From: Aldrovandia affinis
Lineage: Eukaryota > Chordata > Actinopteri > Notacanthiformes > Halosauridae
Assembly: GCA_029706075.1 (NCBI GenBank)
Contig: JAINUG010000198.1
Coordinates: 1,102,501-1,166,500 of the forward strand
Length of the DNA stretch: 64,000 nucleotides
Reading direction: 5' to 3'
The notes beneath the pieces were generated by a model. It did no database searches, was not told the DNA's origin, and saw only the letters and a program-made list of their open reading frames with translations. Positions 23,256 to 36,457 of this stretch are shown one piece after another. Numbering within the stretch: the stretch's first letter is position 1; each line of letters starts with the position of its first letter. The translations under genes were made by a program, and so were the position numbers.

Positions 23256-25289
23256 AATCTATATATATATTTAAAAAAATAAGAAATTAAAAGGAACACG
23301 CCTTAGCACTTTCGGCAAACAATACTATACCCATTTTAATGCACTCCTGTTCGTCACTTAAATAAAACAATTAAAAAAGTTAGATTAAAATCTAAAAAAG
23401 ATTAAAACATCTGCCAAATGACTACAGTTTAAATTGTAAGTGTAATATGGGAAAGTAATATATGTGCAGTGTTTCATATACATATACACATATATTTAGG
23501 CCACGTTTTCTAGGCCTCTCCCCATTTACTGGGGAGCAGTGTGGGCCTGAGTGGGGTCGCTCAGTCGCGCAGCCGCCACTCAAACCCGGCTGCTACCGAC
23601 CACAATGGCAACGCGACACTGACGTGCAGGGGCCAGGCCACACTTTTTAAATAACCACACAGTGTGTGACATTTTTCCTCCCTAGTCTTTCTTCTGACTC
23701 TGTAATCAGAACCGTAATGTAATGGAATGAAATACCGCGAAAAAGCACTGGACACCACAGTCCCGCATCGTGTATGCCTTGTCTCTGTCCGTGGGCTAAG
23801 CCCTGAATGTCTTCAGCGCCCTAACACCACCCCTGGTCTGGACACCATACCTCTGGGGCCCATCGCTACTCCGAGGTGTCCCCACTAGTTTAGCCTGGGT
23901 TCGTAAGACCACCAGCTACCGCGTGTGGCCACTAGGAGGCATAATAGGAGTCTTTGTGCAGGAGAGGCTCTGTCGTGGCAGGGAAGACTTAAGCACAGCA
24001 GTAGCTGGAAGTGAGAAGTAGCAAGCAAGCAAGCATGCACTAGATGTATCACTGCACCCTCTGGGACAACACCACCCCTGACCTCCCACACACGCACAAT
24101 TTTACACATAATTACCTTGGATGAAGTTGGTCCTCAAATCAATACCGTTAGCCTTGATTGAGCCATTCGAATCACGCATGTATTGGATTCTGTACACTTG
24201 TCATTCTCAATGGAGCTTTCTCAGAGAACATGAATTTGTAATTCAATGGCAAAGTGCTTAAATGTCCTTCGGTTTGTTAGTTTGATTCTAATACAAGTGA
24301 CTAAGGTATTCCGTTTTTAGTTTTTTTCCATCATAAATATGGTTGTTATTTTGTTGTAGGTGTTATTTTGTTATTATGTTCAAATGTTTTTGTGTTGTTT
24401 CTTTCTGATTTGCATGTACATTGGCATTTCAGCCCCGGGACCTTGAGAAGAACTTCATATTAAACTTCATTATGTTATTTATTTGCCTTGATCCGGAACA
24501 CGGTACATAGTGCCCATTTTTTCCACATTGTCCATTCACACTGCTGGATGTTTTTTTGAAGCAATAATGTCTGAGTGCCTCGCTCGAGCCTGCAGCATCC
24601 GTGTCCTTCCGAGGATTGGCATTACACACAGCTGGACTCATCGGCCACACAGCCTAATCCTTTTCCACAGAGTGCAGGCCCAAGAATTGATCAGACTAAA
24701 ATGTGACACTCTGTGACCCGAACGCTTGCACGAAATTTAGAACTCCGTCGATGAATAAATTGAAGTTCCCCAAATGACTGAGGAAACAAAAAAAGGGTGA
24801 AACTGTTTGAGGAATATTCTAAATTATAGTCCTTATAGTTTATTTGTTAAATGTAACAGGGTAAAAAAAAAGTGCTTTTTGGATAATGTTTCAATTGCCT
24901 AGCTGTGAAGTGCTGCTGCTGGCACATCACATGGAAATGCAAGAAAATAGGTTGCTGCTGGAAGTGAGCCGAGCAAAAAAATAATTTCTCAGCGAGGTGA
25001 TGGGGAGACTGTACTGTAGGAGGTGTTGTCTTCCAGATGAGGCTGAAGTCGAGACCCACTGTGGCAATGAAAGATTCCATGTGACTTGGCACTACATGCA
25101 AACGGATGTAGGTTCCCAAGTGTTCTGACCTAATTCCTGATCTGGCCATCTAATCAACCCCTGGCATAGCTGCCTTAATGATCCCTCCCTCTCCATGTCG
25201 GCGGATGTGTGGTGAGTGTTCTGGCCTCACTCATTACGTGGGAAAAGAACAGTTGCCGTGTACTTCTCCGTCAGGAAAAGTCCACCATC
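23256..25289. other. Unassigned noncoding DNA
   Basis: No gene recognised. 23500-23650 is GC-rich. A CTCF-like word ccactaggaggca lies at 23929-23941. 24420-24700 is complex, non-repetitive sequence that could be conserved noncoding DNA; no proof. Confidence 0.4.
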
Positions 25290-25935
25290 ATTCAAGGACA
25301 AAAGATCAATGCTGTCACAGAGTTTGAATACCTTGGCCTTGTTCTTGATCGAGCCTTGAGTTTCAAGACAGGTATAAAAAAAAGATGACCAACACAGACA
25401 AATACAGTCTTACTGACTTTCTGACGTATCAGAAACTCTCTCTCCATCGCGGCACCCAGGACGCCTCTACAGGATGTATACAGTCATGCCTACTGCATCA
25501 GCAGCTTGCCCCAAGCAAGTGAAACATCTCTAATTCCCCTACAATCATTTTACAAGCAGGCTCTGAAGATCCTTGTCAGAAATCACAGCACTATCACCAT
25601 CGCAACATGCATTCCAAATTCAACCTGTTCAAGTTCAATTTTATTTGTTTTCAGATTTCTGCCCAGTTTTCAAGATCGCACACAATGCAGCGCTTCCACC
25701 TCTGAAGGTTTTCGGTAAGGTCGGCTCAGATCAAAATAGCAGGGCCACACAAACCGCCACCAGGGGGCGACTGTGGCATCCCTACACGGTCCACTGCCTT
25801 CGCACGATCTGCCTTCTCTTACAGAGCAATGGAGAAATGGAGTACTCCTCCCCTCCTCTCTGAAAAACCGCAGCAGCTCCCAGGCCTATCTCAGAGGCCA
25901 ATAAATGGATCAAGTCCAACCAAATCTGTTCACAT
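25290..25935 (+). pseudogene. LINE ORF2 C-terminal fragment, degenerate
   Basis: Conceptual translation in shifting frames gives FEYLGLVLDRALSF (25324-25365), a TSLIPLQSFYKQALKIL segment (about 25525-25575), then FKIAHNAALPPLKVF (about 25669-25713) and a run of SRAT near 25740. These words in this order are typical of the C-terminal part of fish L2/CR1-type non-LTR elements. Frameshifts show it is dead. Confidence 0.6.
25757..25769 (+). promoter_or_regulatory. CTCF-like motif in the LINE fragment
   Basis: ccaccagggggcg matches the core of the known vertebrate CTCF site. It lies in LINE-derived sequence. Occupancy is untested. Confidence 0.35.
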
Positions 25936-28900
25936 TTATCCTTAACTAGAGGTCATGCAATAACCTTTTTAATGCAATATGTGTCCTATTTTGTACCTTT
26001 GTAATGTTTGATGAATGTTGTCATTGTTCACCTGCACAGGGAATGCAGATAGAAATGAGCTATGTAGCAATATTCCGGTACAACGCATCAGAACCCCAAG
26101 ATTTTATGCTTAGTTTTATGCTTCGAATAAACAAATAAATAAAAATAATACTAAAAAAAGAACAATGTTCTGACCAAGAGTGGTCCAATTTCCTTTTGTA
26201 ATTATTAAATCCACTGTATATTAGCAAAGAATGTTGCGGCTGAATGAGGGTGAAAAGTGGGCTGTTTTTTTTGGCAGAATGCATTTGCCACAGAATTTGT
26301 GAGTCTCCAGTCCCAGAAACAGCTTGCAGTTGAATGACTCCAGTTAGCTGGGGCCTCACATTAACTGTAGCATCCACATTCTGAAAGCAAGCAGATGCAC
26401 ATTGTAATGTTGTGAGTACACGGTGTGTGAAAGGCCTCTAAACTGCCACTTCTCTCTCCTCTGCTCACTAATTCACAAACATATTAATGTGTTTCCCCAA
26501 ATTGCTGTTAAACAAAGCTGTTAAATTGAATGCCCTTTTTAGTAATAATATTTTTAAAAGTCCAACATTCTATATCAACATTTAACACCAACGTACTGTA
26601 TGTGTAAAACATTCACGCACTACCACTTATAGCACTTCAATGTTTTAATTATACTTTTATCATGAAAACGTTATAAAACATTATAAAATGTACAGTTAAA
26701 ATAGTCACTGAAAAAAAAAAAAAATGAAATGTAAAAATGTAAATCCACCAGTGCATTTTTCAAAGGCGATGTGTCAAAATGTCAAAATTGTCTTGTATAT
26801 GGCGTGACACCTACAGTATATGAAATAATAATATCATACCTAATGGTGGTGGGTGGCTGTGTGGGCTTTCAGAAACATACAGTCAGGGCCATTTATCTTG
26901 ACTGCATGTCATCCATTTCCCCTATCCTGCCCAGAGACAGACACAAACATCCAGCACAACATCTAAAGCAATAATAACACAATATCGCTGTTATGTACTG
27001 CCTTTCGTCTCATTAACACAATGTGCTTTGCGGTGAAGGGAGGAAGGTCGAGCACCAAAGTGAGCTCCCATCTGGATACTCACTGCAAATCAGCTGACAA
27101 AGAGAGGGACGGATTGCTACACTGATTAAACTGAGATGATTATTTAAGGCCAGGATATGAATATGAATATGGATATGGTTATGGATTGAGAAAGCCAGAA
27201 CACGTCCTGGTAGGAAACATATTGGTTGTGGAAATGGATTGGTTGGAAACTATTGTCCATGACCTTCTTGGAAAATAGCTAAAATAGTTGCATTCCAGTC
27301 ATTGATTCAAACATGTATAGCTTACAATGGCTGCACCTGGCCAAACAACATGAATTGCAGTTAGTCTGGGTGATTTTTACTGTGTAGCCTTGTTTGTCTT
27401 TTATTTGACAATTCACTCCCATTATATTTGCTTCAAGGGTGCCCTGGGGTGGATCAAAGAGACATATAGTTACGTAGCACATCATGAAATTATGGATTTG
27501 TGATCAGAGAGCTACTCTAAGTAGCTTGCTCAAGGTAACAATGTTAGCGGCCCGCCTGAGATTGAACCGGCGACCGCGCTTTCATTCACTTTGTGTTCTA
27601 TTGAGTGGAAATGAGCATAAAAAAACCTCTGAGTGCAACAGAGGAAAAAAATGCTTTCACAACATTGCTGACTACCATTTTGTCCACACCAGCTCTCTCA
27701 AACCCTTCTATTCTAGTTTAGTCACGTTGCCAATTGCTAGCCTAGAAAAAAAAATCATGTGATTTCTACACAGGTCAATCACACATTCCACACATGTTTC
27801 TTTGGACATTTTACATGTGACTCACCTGCATAGCACACATTTCCACGTCCACACCACACACTGTAACATGTTGTCACATTTGCTTCGCGCGTGTTTACGC
27901 GTGATCACAAACACGCATGCTTTTGGTCACTTCACATGTGAAGCACATGATGAATTGCCATTGCCATCTCTTCATTTCCCCGAATTTAGCAGTGGCTTTG
28001 AGGCTGCGACGTACTAATTTAATCACAGCGCAATCGCACGGGGAAACGTTTCACAATTGAAGTGTGGACCGGCCCATCGTCTCGTTAGCTGGCGGGCTCC
28101 ATAACTCAGTCCACAAGAAACCTTGGGGGCGGGCAAATGAAATTCCTCCCTACCTCTGAACATAATTGTAGACAGGCAAGGGCCCCTAAGTGCACGGTAT
28201 GGTTTCGGGCCCGCTGGTCCCAGGTGCCAGTGTGTCTTAATCAGGCTCAGCGGGGGCTGGAGTGGATAAAAAATGCAAGACGAGAGGAAGAGAGAGTTCA
28301 ATCACAGGGATACCTCAGTTAATATCTTTCAAGATCTGAAACGGGGCTGGGAAATTATGCACAGCTTTAATTAATATGGGCCAGTGTAAATGGACTCTTC
28401 AGTCACGTAGGGGTCTGGTTTTCCTTATCACCGCCGGTGCTGAGAGTCCACCCGGAGGTGGGCTTTCATTTTATCTCACGACGTTGAGCTGTACTTAGAC
28501 AGTCAAAGTGTTTCCTGGAGAGATCAGAGAGAATATCTACCGTACTAAAAGCCTGCGCTGATCTCAGGAAGCGCTTTTATGCTTTTTTTTTTTTTTACAT
28601 CGATCAAGTTTTGCAAGATCGTACAATCTATTTGTAGAGAATATGGGGCTGTGTCAGAGTGCCTAAGGACCTGAGCACTTAATCCAGTACATAGAAGCAT
28701 ACTGTATGTACAGCAGGTCTAATTGAACATATACTGTAGATCGCTGTGGTCGGGGGGTGTCCAAAGTCTTCGAGAGTTGAGTGAGAATGAAGCGGTTTTG
28801 TCACAGGTGTGGGAAAACTATTTATTAAATCAATAGTATTTTTGCATAACAATGTGGGCTTTGTTTTCAATGTATAACCGAATGTATAATTTTGTGTATC

Positions 28901-30535
28901 CTGTGAATATTTATCACACAGATTTTTTTGCAATAGTGTGATCAGGTGATGTTACATTTTATGTCTGCAGTAAAAGTTGCCTAAATTCTGAAATATTGAG
29001 TTGGCTAAATTGTATAATATATTTTTTAAAATAGGAAGAATTGACTTCAATTTACTTAAACTTACTTGGTTGGCATAACCATTTGAGGGCTTTTTAAAAT
29101 GGGGAGAACACAAAGCATTTTCCTTTATGAAAACGCTTTCTGCAAAAAGCATGCTTTTGTTTTACCACAAATATCTCAACAGTTCCGTTAAAGGCAAGTG
29201 ATCGTTGCAAGACCACAGACCTTGTTTTTCAGTGCACCTCCTGAAATCCATGCCACACAATTGCTTGTATGATTGCGTTCGTGGGAATATTTCCTTCCAG
29301 CCATTATTATGAATAAATACACTGCTTTGGATTGATTAGAAGTCCCTTCCTCCAGCCACATTTAGTCATACCATTCATTCAGGTAAATACTTTGATATTT
29401 GGTTGGTTTTGTTGCTCAGGGATAAGTAACTACGTGTAGCAGTGAATGTCCCAATCAATCCACGTCTTGCTAATGATGAATGGACCCTCAGTACACTAAC
29501 CATTAAAAACAATAAACCAAAATAGTAGAATTTAAGAACAGTTTTGTGTTTTCAGGTTTGACAGCTTGCTTTCTGACAGTTTGTGGTCTTTGTCTGGATT
29601 TATCCATTGGGGATTGAATAAAAATGGCCTTTGTTCCGTCCCCCTGGTGGTACAACTGGCGCAATCTCACTCTCGTGATACTATGAATAAAATAATATCC
29701 CCAAAGAACAATAATGCTAATTCTGTAGAAGTGAATGTCTATAGCATATATTAATTATAATGACTAGAATACATACTGAACAGCAGAAAGTCCACTATCT
29801 GGTAAACTGTACTCAATATCTACACTGTAATTCAAGAAAGGAGGGATTCTATTTTTACCACAGTAAGACAGCAGAGTGGTATCATAGTCATTTGAATATT
29901 TCTTGATTCAAGGTACCTGTCAGCAGCAATGCTTTTTACATTTTTTTCTTCATATTTTCCTCAAAATAAAATGCGTAGATAATCCACACAGGCATACTAT
30001 TACCTATAAGAAAAATAGGGGTTGAATGCCCTTGACAAAATCGCAGAGTGACAAATTGTCTTTTCCCTTAGGCAAACTTTTATGAAGTAGAATGCATATA
30101 ATAGCATTCAGTTAACAGGATTCAATAAATCATAATGTAAATCCTCTTTAGCAGGACAGAAGCTCCTTCCTCCGAGCCACACAGTGTGCGAGTGCTCTAT
30201 TAGAGACATTACCTTCTTATTTCAGCACAGATTATCTCTTGGTACCTGAGGCACCTTTCCCCAAACAGTGACACGGAACGAACCGCGTGTCTGGAATGCT
30301 AATCAGGGCGAAAATCCAGAAATACAAACGCACAAGAGAAACTATAAAGCCTGTTTGTTAAGATACCAGGGTCTATATGCTATCAGTTCTGTGTGTTGCA
30401 TGTGTTTGGAAATTGGAAGCACGCTATTGCTTACTGTCTGTGGTGTTCACAGCTACTTTGTTAAGACGTTAAGCCAAACATGGGCTGTTAACGATAGGCT
30501 GCGACCCGGGTGACCATGCCTTAAAGATCCTCTAG
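25936..30535. other. Long unassigned noncoding stretch
   Basis: No gene or full repeat found. 27505-27580 holds a small SINE-like piece (cttgctcaaggtaacaatg, gattgaaccggcgacc). 28320-28520 has complex sequence with taattaat and cagccc words and could be a conserved noncoding element. A-runs occur near 26710 and T-runs near 28585. The short frames show no known domain. Confidence 0.4.
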
Positions 30536-30870
30536 CTTGGGGCCTCGGGTGGCGTAACGGTCTAAGCATTCGCCCAGAATGCAAGGGCCCGCTGCAGCTG
30601 TGGTTCGGCTCTGGTGCAAGTCCGGGCTCTGGCCGGGAGCGCCGGTTGGGGGCAGCGATTGGCTGTCTGCCCCAGGGGGAGGGGGGGGGGAGGAGCCGGC
30701 ACGAGCTCACCGAGAAGCGTGAATGTAGGTGGGCGAGTTCTGTCTCAGAGGAGGCGGATCATTGCCGGCCTCGGAGTATTAGCTTGACGGGCGGCAGTCT
30801 CGTGGAGGAGGGCAAATCGGAAGGAATAGAGGGTATAATTGGTCAGAAAACCAGGGGAAAAATCTGAAAC
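30536..30870 (+). repeat. SINE family C, near full length
   Basis: The tRNA-like head ggcctcgggtggcgtaacgg has a degraded B box. The body carries gcgattggctgtctgcccca, a G-run, ctcagaggaggcgga, and the end gtataattggtcagaaaa followed by an A-rich tail. Confidence 0.8.
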
Positions 30871-31469
30871 AAATAATAAAAATAAAATCCCCTATCTGAA
30901 TTCTATTTCTATTCTATCCCAGTTCCATTGGGCCAGGCTTCAACAATTGAGAGGGGAACTCTGCAAAACCAATATTTGCAGGTCAGAGGACCAGACAGAG
31001 GTCTGGTGCTCGCCACTATTCCATGACGCAAGAGAAAGAAATGGTGTTGAAAACATCTCAGGTGGTCTAGCTAGCAATGGAGCCCCCTTGGTTTCATCTC
31101 ATCTCACCCCTGATTGATGTCACAGAGCCAATTGTAGGCATGCAGAATGATAAGGGTATTGCAATCTATGGTACACTAAGTAATATTGAAGCACAAGTCT
31201 GACAGAGTAAGAGTGTATTAATTGTCTATTAACTACAAAACTCAACTTTGTGATTAATAGCAACCTGACTGCACCCCACTCCAGGACTGTACATTGATGG
31301 AATGTACACGGACTTCATTTTGCTTTACGATGCACATTGTCACATTCATGCAATAATGGCTTTCTTGAGTGAAGGGAATACATTTAACGTCATGGATGCC
31401 CTCTTTCCCAGATCTGTGTCCCATTTCAACATTTGTACAAAAAGGTTTTCTTAGTATTTTTTTTTTGTT
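30871..31469. other. Unassigned DNA between SINE copies
   Basis: Nothing recognisable. Confidence 0.4.
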
Positions 31470-31755
31470 TCAGATTTTTTCCCATTTTTCTCCCAATTTG
31501 GTAGCCAATTACACCTTCTATTTATTTTGATTTGCCCTCCCCACACTGGTCCATCGCTTGTCTCTGTGAGGCAAGCTAATTCTCAGAGGGCAGCGAACTC
31601 GACTTCCTTTGAGACAGAATTCACCCACCCATGTTCTGGAGACTCCCTTACGCGCTTCTCGGCAAACTCGAGCTGGCTCACCCTCCCCCTCCCCTTTGGG
31701 CGGACAGCCAAATGCTGCCCCCGATTGGGGCTGACGACCAGGGCTGGTCTGGTAA
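31470..31755 (-). repeat. SINE family C, minus strand
   Basis: Reverse order of the family C body: tctcccaatttggtagccaa, a CCTCCCCCT-type tract, gggcggacagcc, ccagggctggtct. The tRNA head is missing. Confidence 0.78.
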
Positions 31756-31817
31756 GGATGGGTTTCTGTATGAGTTTGGCTTGATGTAAGGCATCTGTGC
31801 TTCAGAAACAAATACAC

Positions 31818-32183
31818 GGGCCTCCCGCGCGGTCTAGTGGTTTCAACGTCCGATGCTGGCCATGGCGACCAGGGTTCGATTCCCCGTCACACCAGAGTCA
31901 GCTCTGGCTGGGAGTGCCATCGGGGCAGCAATTGTCTGTCCGCCCCAGGGAGGGGGGAGGGAAGCCGACACACACAGTTCACTGTGCACAGGAGTGGTTC
32001 TGGGGTACCGGAATTACAGTCAACGGCATTACGAGTGTTGTCTCGGAGGAGGCAGCGCTTCGCCCTTGTCACTGCCGGTCACAGGACTACGGCAGCGAAC
32101 TACGAGGGAAGGGGATTGAACTAAGCACAGTGGGTAATTGGCTACCAAATTGGGAGAAAAAAACAGGAAAAAAAGAAAAAAAG
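31818..32183 (+). repeat. SINE family C, full length with 8-bp target duplication
   Basis: Reference copy for the family. The tRNA-derived head starts gggcctcccgcgcggtctag (A-box region) with B box GGTTCGATTCC at 31873-31883. The body holds tctgtccgccccaggg, ctcggaggaggcagc and cacaggactacggcagcgaa. It ends aattggctaccaaattggga with an A-rich tail. Flanked by aaatacac at 31810-31817 and 32184-32191. These marks show LINE-driven retroposition of a Pol III transcript. Confidence 0.88.
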
Positions 32184-32191
32184 AAATACAC

Positions 32192-33174
32192 AGGTAGATA
32201 CATGCTTGTATCAGGCTCTACATGAGAAGAACGGGATAGAACAAAACAAGACAGAATTTGCAACGTGCTGCAAAGTAGGTGTTGTTGTTTTTTTTCACCT
32301 CCAATGGTGGGCACACAGGCGAATAGCCAATGTATTAAACACTAAACGCAACCTTGTTGATGGCAGGTGTTAAACAGCCTGCTGAATTTACTTGTTTATT
32401 TGACATTAAATGAAAATTTTCGAGCACCTGCTACAAAAGCGGCGCTGTAAGGTCTCCTGACATTTGTGCAATTTATCGGAGGTGAAAATTACACTTAAAA
32501 TTCTGGCTGTCAACACCCCTGAGAGCGACCGTTCTCTGATCAGGTCAGACTTCAGCATACCACTGGCACAAAAATATTATTCCCTTGATCAGTGGGGGAA
32601 TATTGGTCTCACTGTGTTTTTGTTTATTTGATTTTTGCCTGGCTTGTTTTGATGCCGTACTGTTCTCATTATTCTCAGCATATGTTCATATTGACATTGG
32701 GCAAAAAAAATATGTGATATTTTGTTGTTTGTTTAAGAACTAAGATGGAACAAAAAACACAATCAAACAACCACCACTAACTAAAACAGAAGAAAGCACC
32801 CCAAAAAATAAACACAAAGGTTTCTCTCTTCAGTGATCTCTGTTATGAAAGACAATCCACCGGCTGTTTGTCCTGATTGCTCTTGGGGAGAGATATATTT
32901 TTCCTTGAATCCCATACATAATAAGAAACTCAATCACAGACAGCCGTGTGAGTGTATTAACAATGCTCTACATCGGTTATCCATTTTATGCGAGAGAAAG
33001 AGCGGTAACTTCTGTGCTGTTATTCTAATGAAAACAAAGAAGTTTTCAGAAAAGAATATCGATTTATTTAGAACAAAACTAAAATATGGCTGTAAAAACA
33101 TGGCTATAATATGGACATTGGGCACGTTGAACATGACGAGGCTTTGACTGCTCTTGCCTTTGTTCTTACTCTAA
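32192..33174. other. Unassigned noncoding DNA
   Basis: No repeat recognised. 32830-33140 is complex sequence with a 104-codon open frame without known motifs; it may be conserved noncoding sequence rather than protein. Confidence 0.35.
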
Positions 33175-33460
33175 GGCGGCAGTGTAGTGTAATGGTTAGG
33201 GAGCTGGGCTTGTAACTCAGGTTGCAGGTTCAATTCCCAGGTGGGGCACTGCCGTTGTACCCTTGAGCAAGGTACTTAACCTGAATTGCTTCAGCAAAAT
33301 ATCTAGCTTTATAAATTGATTGTATGTAAAGAAATGTAAAAGTCGCTCTGGATAAGAGCGTCTGATAAATGCCTAAAATGTAAATGTAAAACTGTGTAAG
33401 TCGCTCTGGATAAGAGTTTGTGTTTTCTTCTGTGAAATGGATAAAATGTAAATGTAAAAT
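33175..33460 (+). repeat. SINE family A with duplicated tail
   Basis: The head ggcggcagtgtagtgtaatg with B box GGTTCAATTCC, the body and the gtcgctctggataagagcgt tail are complete by about 33390. A second, diverged copy of the tail (ctctggataagagtttgtg) follows to about 33455. A 5-bp match tctaa flanks the whole (33170-33174 and 33461-33465). Confidence 0.82.
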
Positions 33461-33465
33461 TCTAA

Positions 33466-36457
33466 CTTTTGTTGTTAGGGGACGAATTTTCTCCCTAGTC
33501 ACTACGGCTAGTTTGTTTAAAAAGCTTGGAATGCTACAGAAGTTTGTGAATTTTTTGAAAATAACTATTAGGAGTGAGAGCTCAATTTTTTTACACTTTT
33601 CATTCCATTACAGGCTCATCTTTTCTGCAATGGGGATACAAACTCAAAATCTCATGTTTCAAAAACAACATTACAGGTGCAAGCGCTGCTCTACAGTGGC
33701 TGAAATCACCTGTGTGGTGGCTAGTGAGATAATCTTGAATGTTTTAGTGCCTGGACACAGGCCAATGCCTGACAGGGCTGGAAGGTGGTGGTGGGGGTGG
33801 GGGGTCAGCAGCGTGTTTAGGGGGTGGCCTAGGGTGGCACGTGCTACCCCTGGAATCTGATTGGCCACCCCAGGTGCCACCCCAGATGCTAAACTATGAT
33901 TGGCTATCTGCCACTCTGTTTTGTTGTGATTGGTATAGGTTTATTTATCTTTTAAATTAAACACAGAAATGTAAGACACTGTAATGTTAGTAATTAAAGT
34001 AGATATGGGTAGTAGAGACAAAAATGGTTAATTAATGCTATTCCGTGGCCCCCGCCCCGATGTGCACATTTGTACTTCATGCCACCCCTACATAAGTCAG
34101 TGCCCCACTTGGGCCACCCCAGTCAAAACAGTCTGGACATGCCACTGGAGGGGGTCCATCACAGGTGGAACTCTCCAAATAACCAATGACTGGAAAACAT
34201 GCTTTGATCAAGACAGCATTAGCACCTGGAGCGTAATACTTTAATTATAATGGCAACTTCAATCATCCTCATTCACACAATTTTTCCGAATGCCAGACAG
34301 CTGTAGAGTTTTTGGATGTCAGGGCATGTGGGATGGTGGAATCCAGTCCAGCTGGGCCTTGGTGAGGTGTCTCCAGCCAGGCACCCTGGAACTCCTGGAT
34401 AACGACACTCCCACGGGTGTGAAACTCTCTTGGATCGCAGCTTCACATCTGTTGCTGTAGACGTTACTTTTCCAGACCCCGGAGGAGCATAGTAATACCC
34501 TGTACTGGGCACAGTCTTTCTGCTTGCACACATTTTCTTTGCCAGAAAGATAGGTATAACATGTTTTTTTGTCTCAGATACAATCAGGCCTGGATTTAAA
34601 CACCATTTGTCCAGTAACTTTGACTCACAAACAAATGCAAAAAAAGCGTCCGTTGTTTTCTTAACAAAACACAGTTTGGCAAGTTCATTTGGTTCATCTG
34701 TTGGCTGAACTGTAATGGAAAAAATAATGAAACACTTTGATGTAATTGTGAGTTGAGGCCAAATGTTGATTAAATGCAGGCCTCAGTGGCACACGGATGT
34801 TGGGGTTTTATTGTGTGACTGAAGGAAGAGGTTGTGAAGGAAATGTGAATCCTCTTTTTGGTGGGGAGGGGGGCATGGATTCTAGAAAGGGGTGGCTCAT
34901 GACCCCCTTCACATTCTGAATGGCTAAAGAAATACAATATGAGCCTGTGGCATGGGGGCGGGCGGCCCTCCAGGACCCAGGACAGCTCCCCAAAAGAAGC
35001 GATTTCACGGGAAGAAAAGGCTGCACAGGGAATCGGGGCAGCTGTCCGGCGCTGGATCCCAGAGACGGCCGCATCCAATTTCCCAATCACACAGCCCTCC
35101 CCCGTTCCGTAATCAGGAGTGGCTGCACAAAGGGGGAGAGCGACAGAGCCACAGGAGAGAGGACCAGGAAGAGATTAAGGGAATTGACCATGGCTTCTCC
35201 CACTTTCTTTCTCTCTCCCTGCAGAATCAGGCAAGAATCAGGCCCTGGCAGGATGTACAAACAAAGAGGTTTTTATAAAGTTACCAAATGGGTTACACTG
35301 ACCTGTTTTGCCAGATTCTTTTAAATTGTGTGCAGCAATAACGTCATAAGAATCTCAATTTGAACAGATTTACAAAGTTTAAATGTACAATTTACAGTAA
35401 AACAAAAATATTACAGATAATTACCAATTATACCATACACTGTAAAAATACAGTGTTATTGTGGTCATTTATAGCACAGCACAAGATCTGTTATGGTAGT
35501 GAGTCTGGAGGACAGAAAAAATCATTGATACATATTCAAATTTTGTTTTTAATGACATGACTATATAACGGAAGAGGTTTTAAAACCATTTATCTGGGAT
35601 AGGCGTTTGAGGTCAAAATGTTTGGTGTGACAATTGAAGTATTTACTTTTAAGTGAAATGTGTGAGACATGTGTAATTATTATTCTGTTGTCCATGTATT
35701 TTGATTAAACATAAAACTGAAAATTAAAAAAAACTAAAAAACTCAGAAGCAGACCACAAACACAGGATGTTCCAAGGCATCAACAACGCACTAGGCTCGA
35801 GGGAGATTTTCACAATGTCAGCTGTAGGTTTTTTTTGTTTGTAAATTAAAATTATATTTTGTGTTGCTTTTCATGAGTTATGCTCATGAATTATGTTTTC
35901 AATGATGAAACAATTAATACCTTCTTTGCATTCCTCAGGTACAGTGTTTATTTCAACAAGTTAAGCTTCACTGTGTGATGGCGTGTTTGTTAGTCTAACG
36001 GCTTCCGGGGTCACTCCCCAAGCAGTACCGCCAGGATGTTCGGTTGTGGACATTTCTGTCTGTTTGGGGAAAATGACTTTGAGTGACACCTGCTGTTTGG
36101 CCGCTCCTCACGCCCTTTCTTCATGTGCCTCCATGTTTTGTTTGTTTTGTGTTCGTTATTTATTTTTCCCCATTTATAAAGCTAAAAACTAAACTTAAAA
36201 GAAGAAAACCACTGTGCTGGCCACGGGGCCTCCGATTGAGCTGGCCGAGATCGGGCCTCAGGTCTTCCTCCTCCCGCAACATCCTGGAGAAGGTGAGTCA
36301 TCCGCCCCCCTGGAAGGCTGGTAAGGGGGTGGGGGGACTTGTTGTATGCAGATGTGCCTATCTGTTTTATTTACTGTTTTTGGTTTTCCTTTGCCTAACT
36401 TTACAACATTATCATTGCATAACATGCACCAGGTCAGGGCCTTATTCTATGTCATCT
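33466..36457. other. Unassigned DNA; possible DNA-transposon remnant at 33780-34148
   Basis: 33780-34148 is rich in ggccacccc/ggggtggcc words on both strands and ends tctggacatgccactg, resembling one end of a hAT-type element; the other end was not found. 34260-34560 and 34840-35240 are complex sequences without identifiable coding motifs. 36200-36300 contains a donor-like gagaaggtgagt but no matching exon evidence. Confidence 0.35.

Noticed and set aside
32833-33147. 104-codon open frame as a small gene
   Set aside because: No domain, no splice or promoter signals; frame length is within chance for this DNA.
34273-34533. Minus-strand frames of 70-86 codons
   Set aside because: Two overlapping frames, neither similar to a known protein family; no support.
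36230-36297. Possible exon ending at gagaaggtgagt
   Set aside because: The donor match is good, but there is no acceptor, no conserved protein and no clear frame choice.
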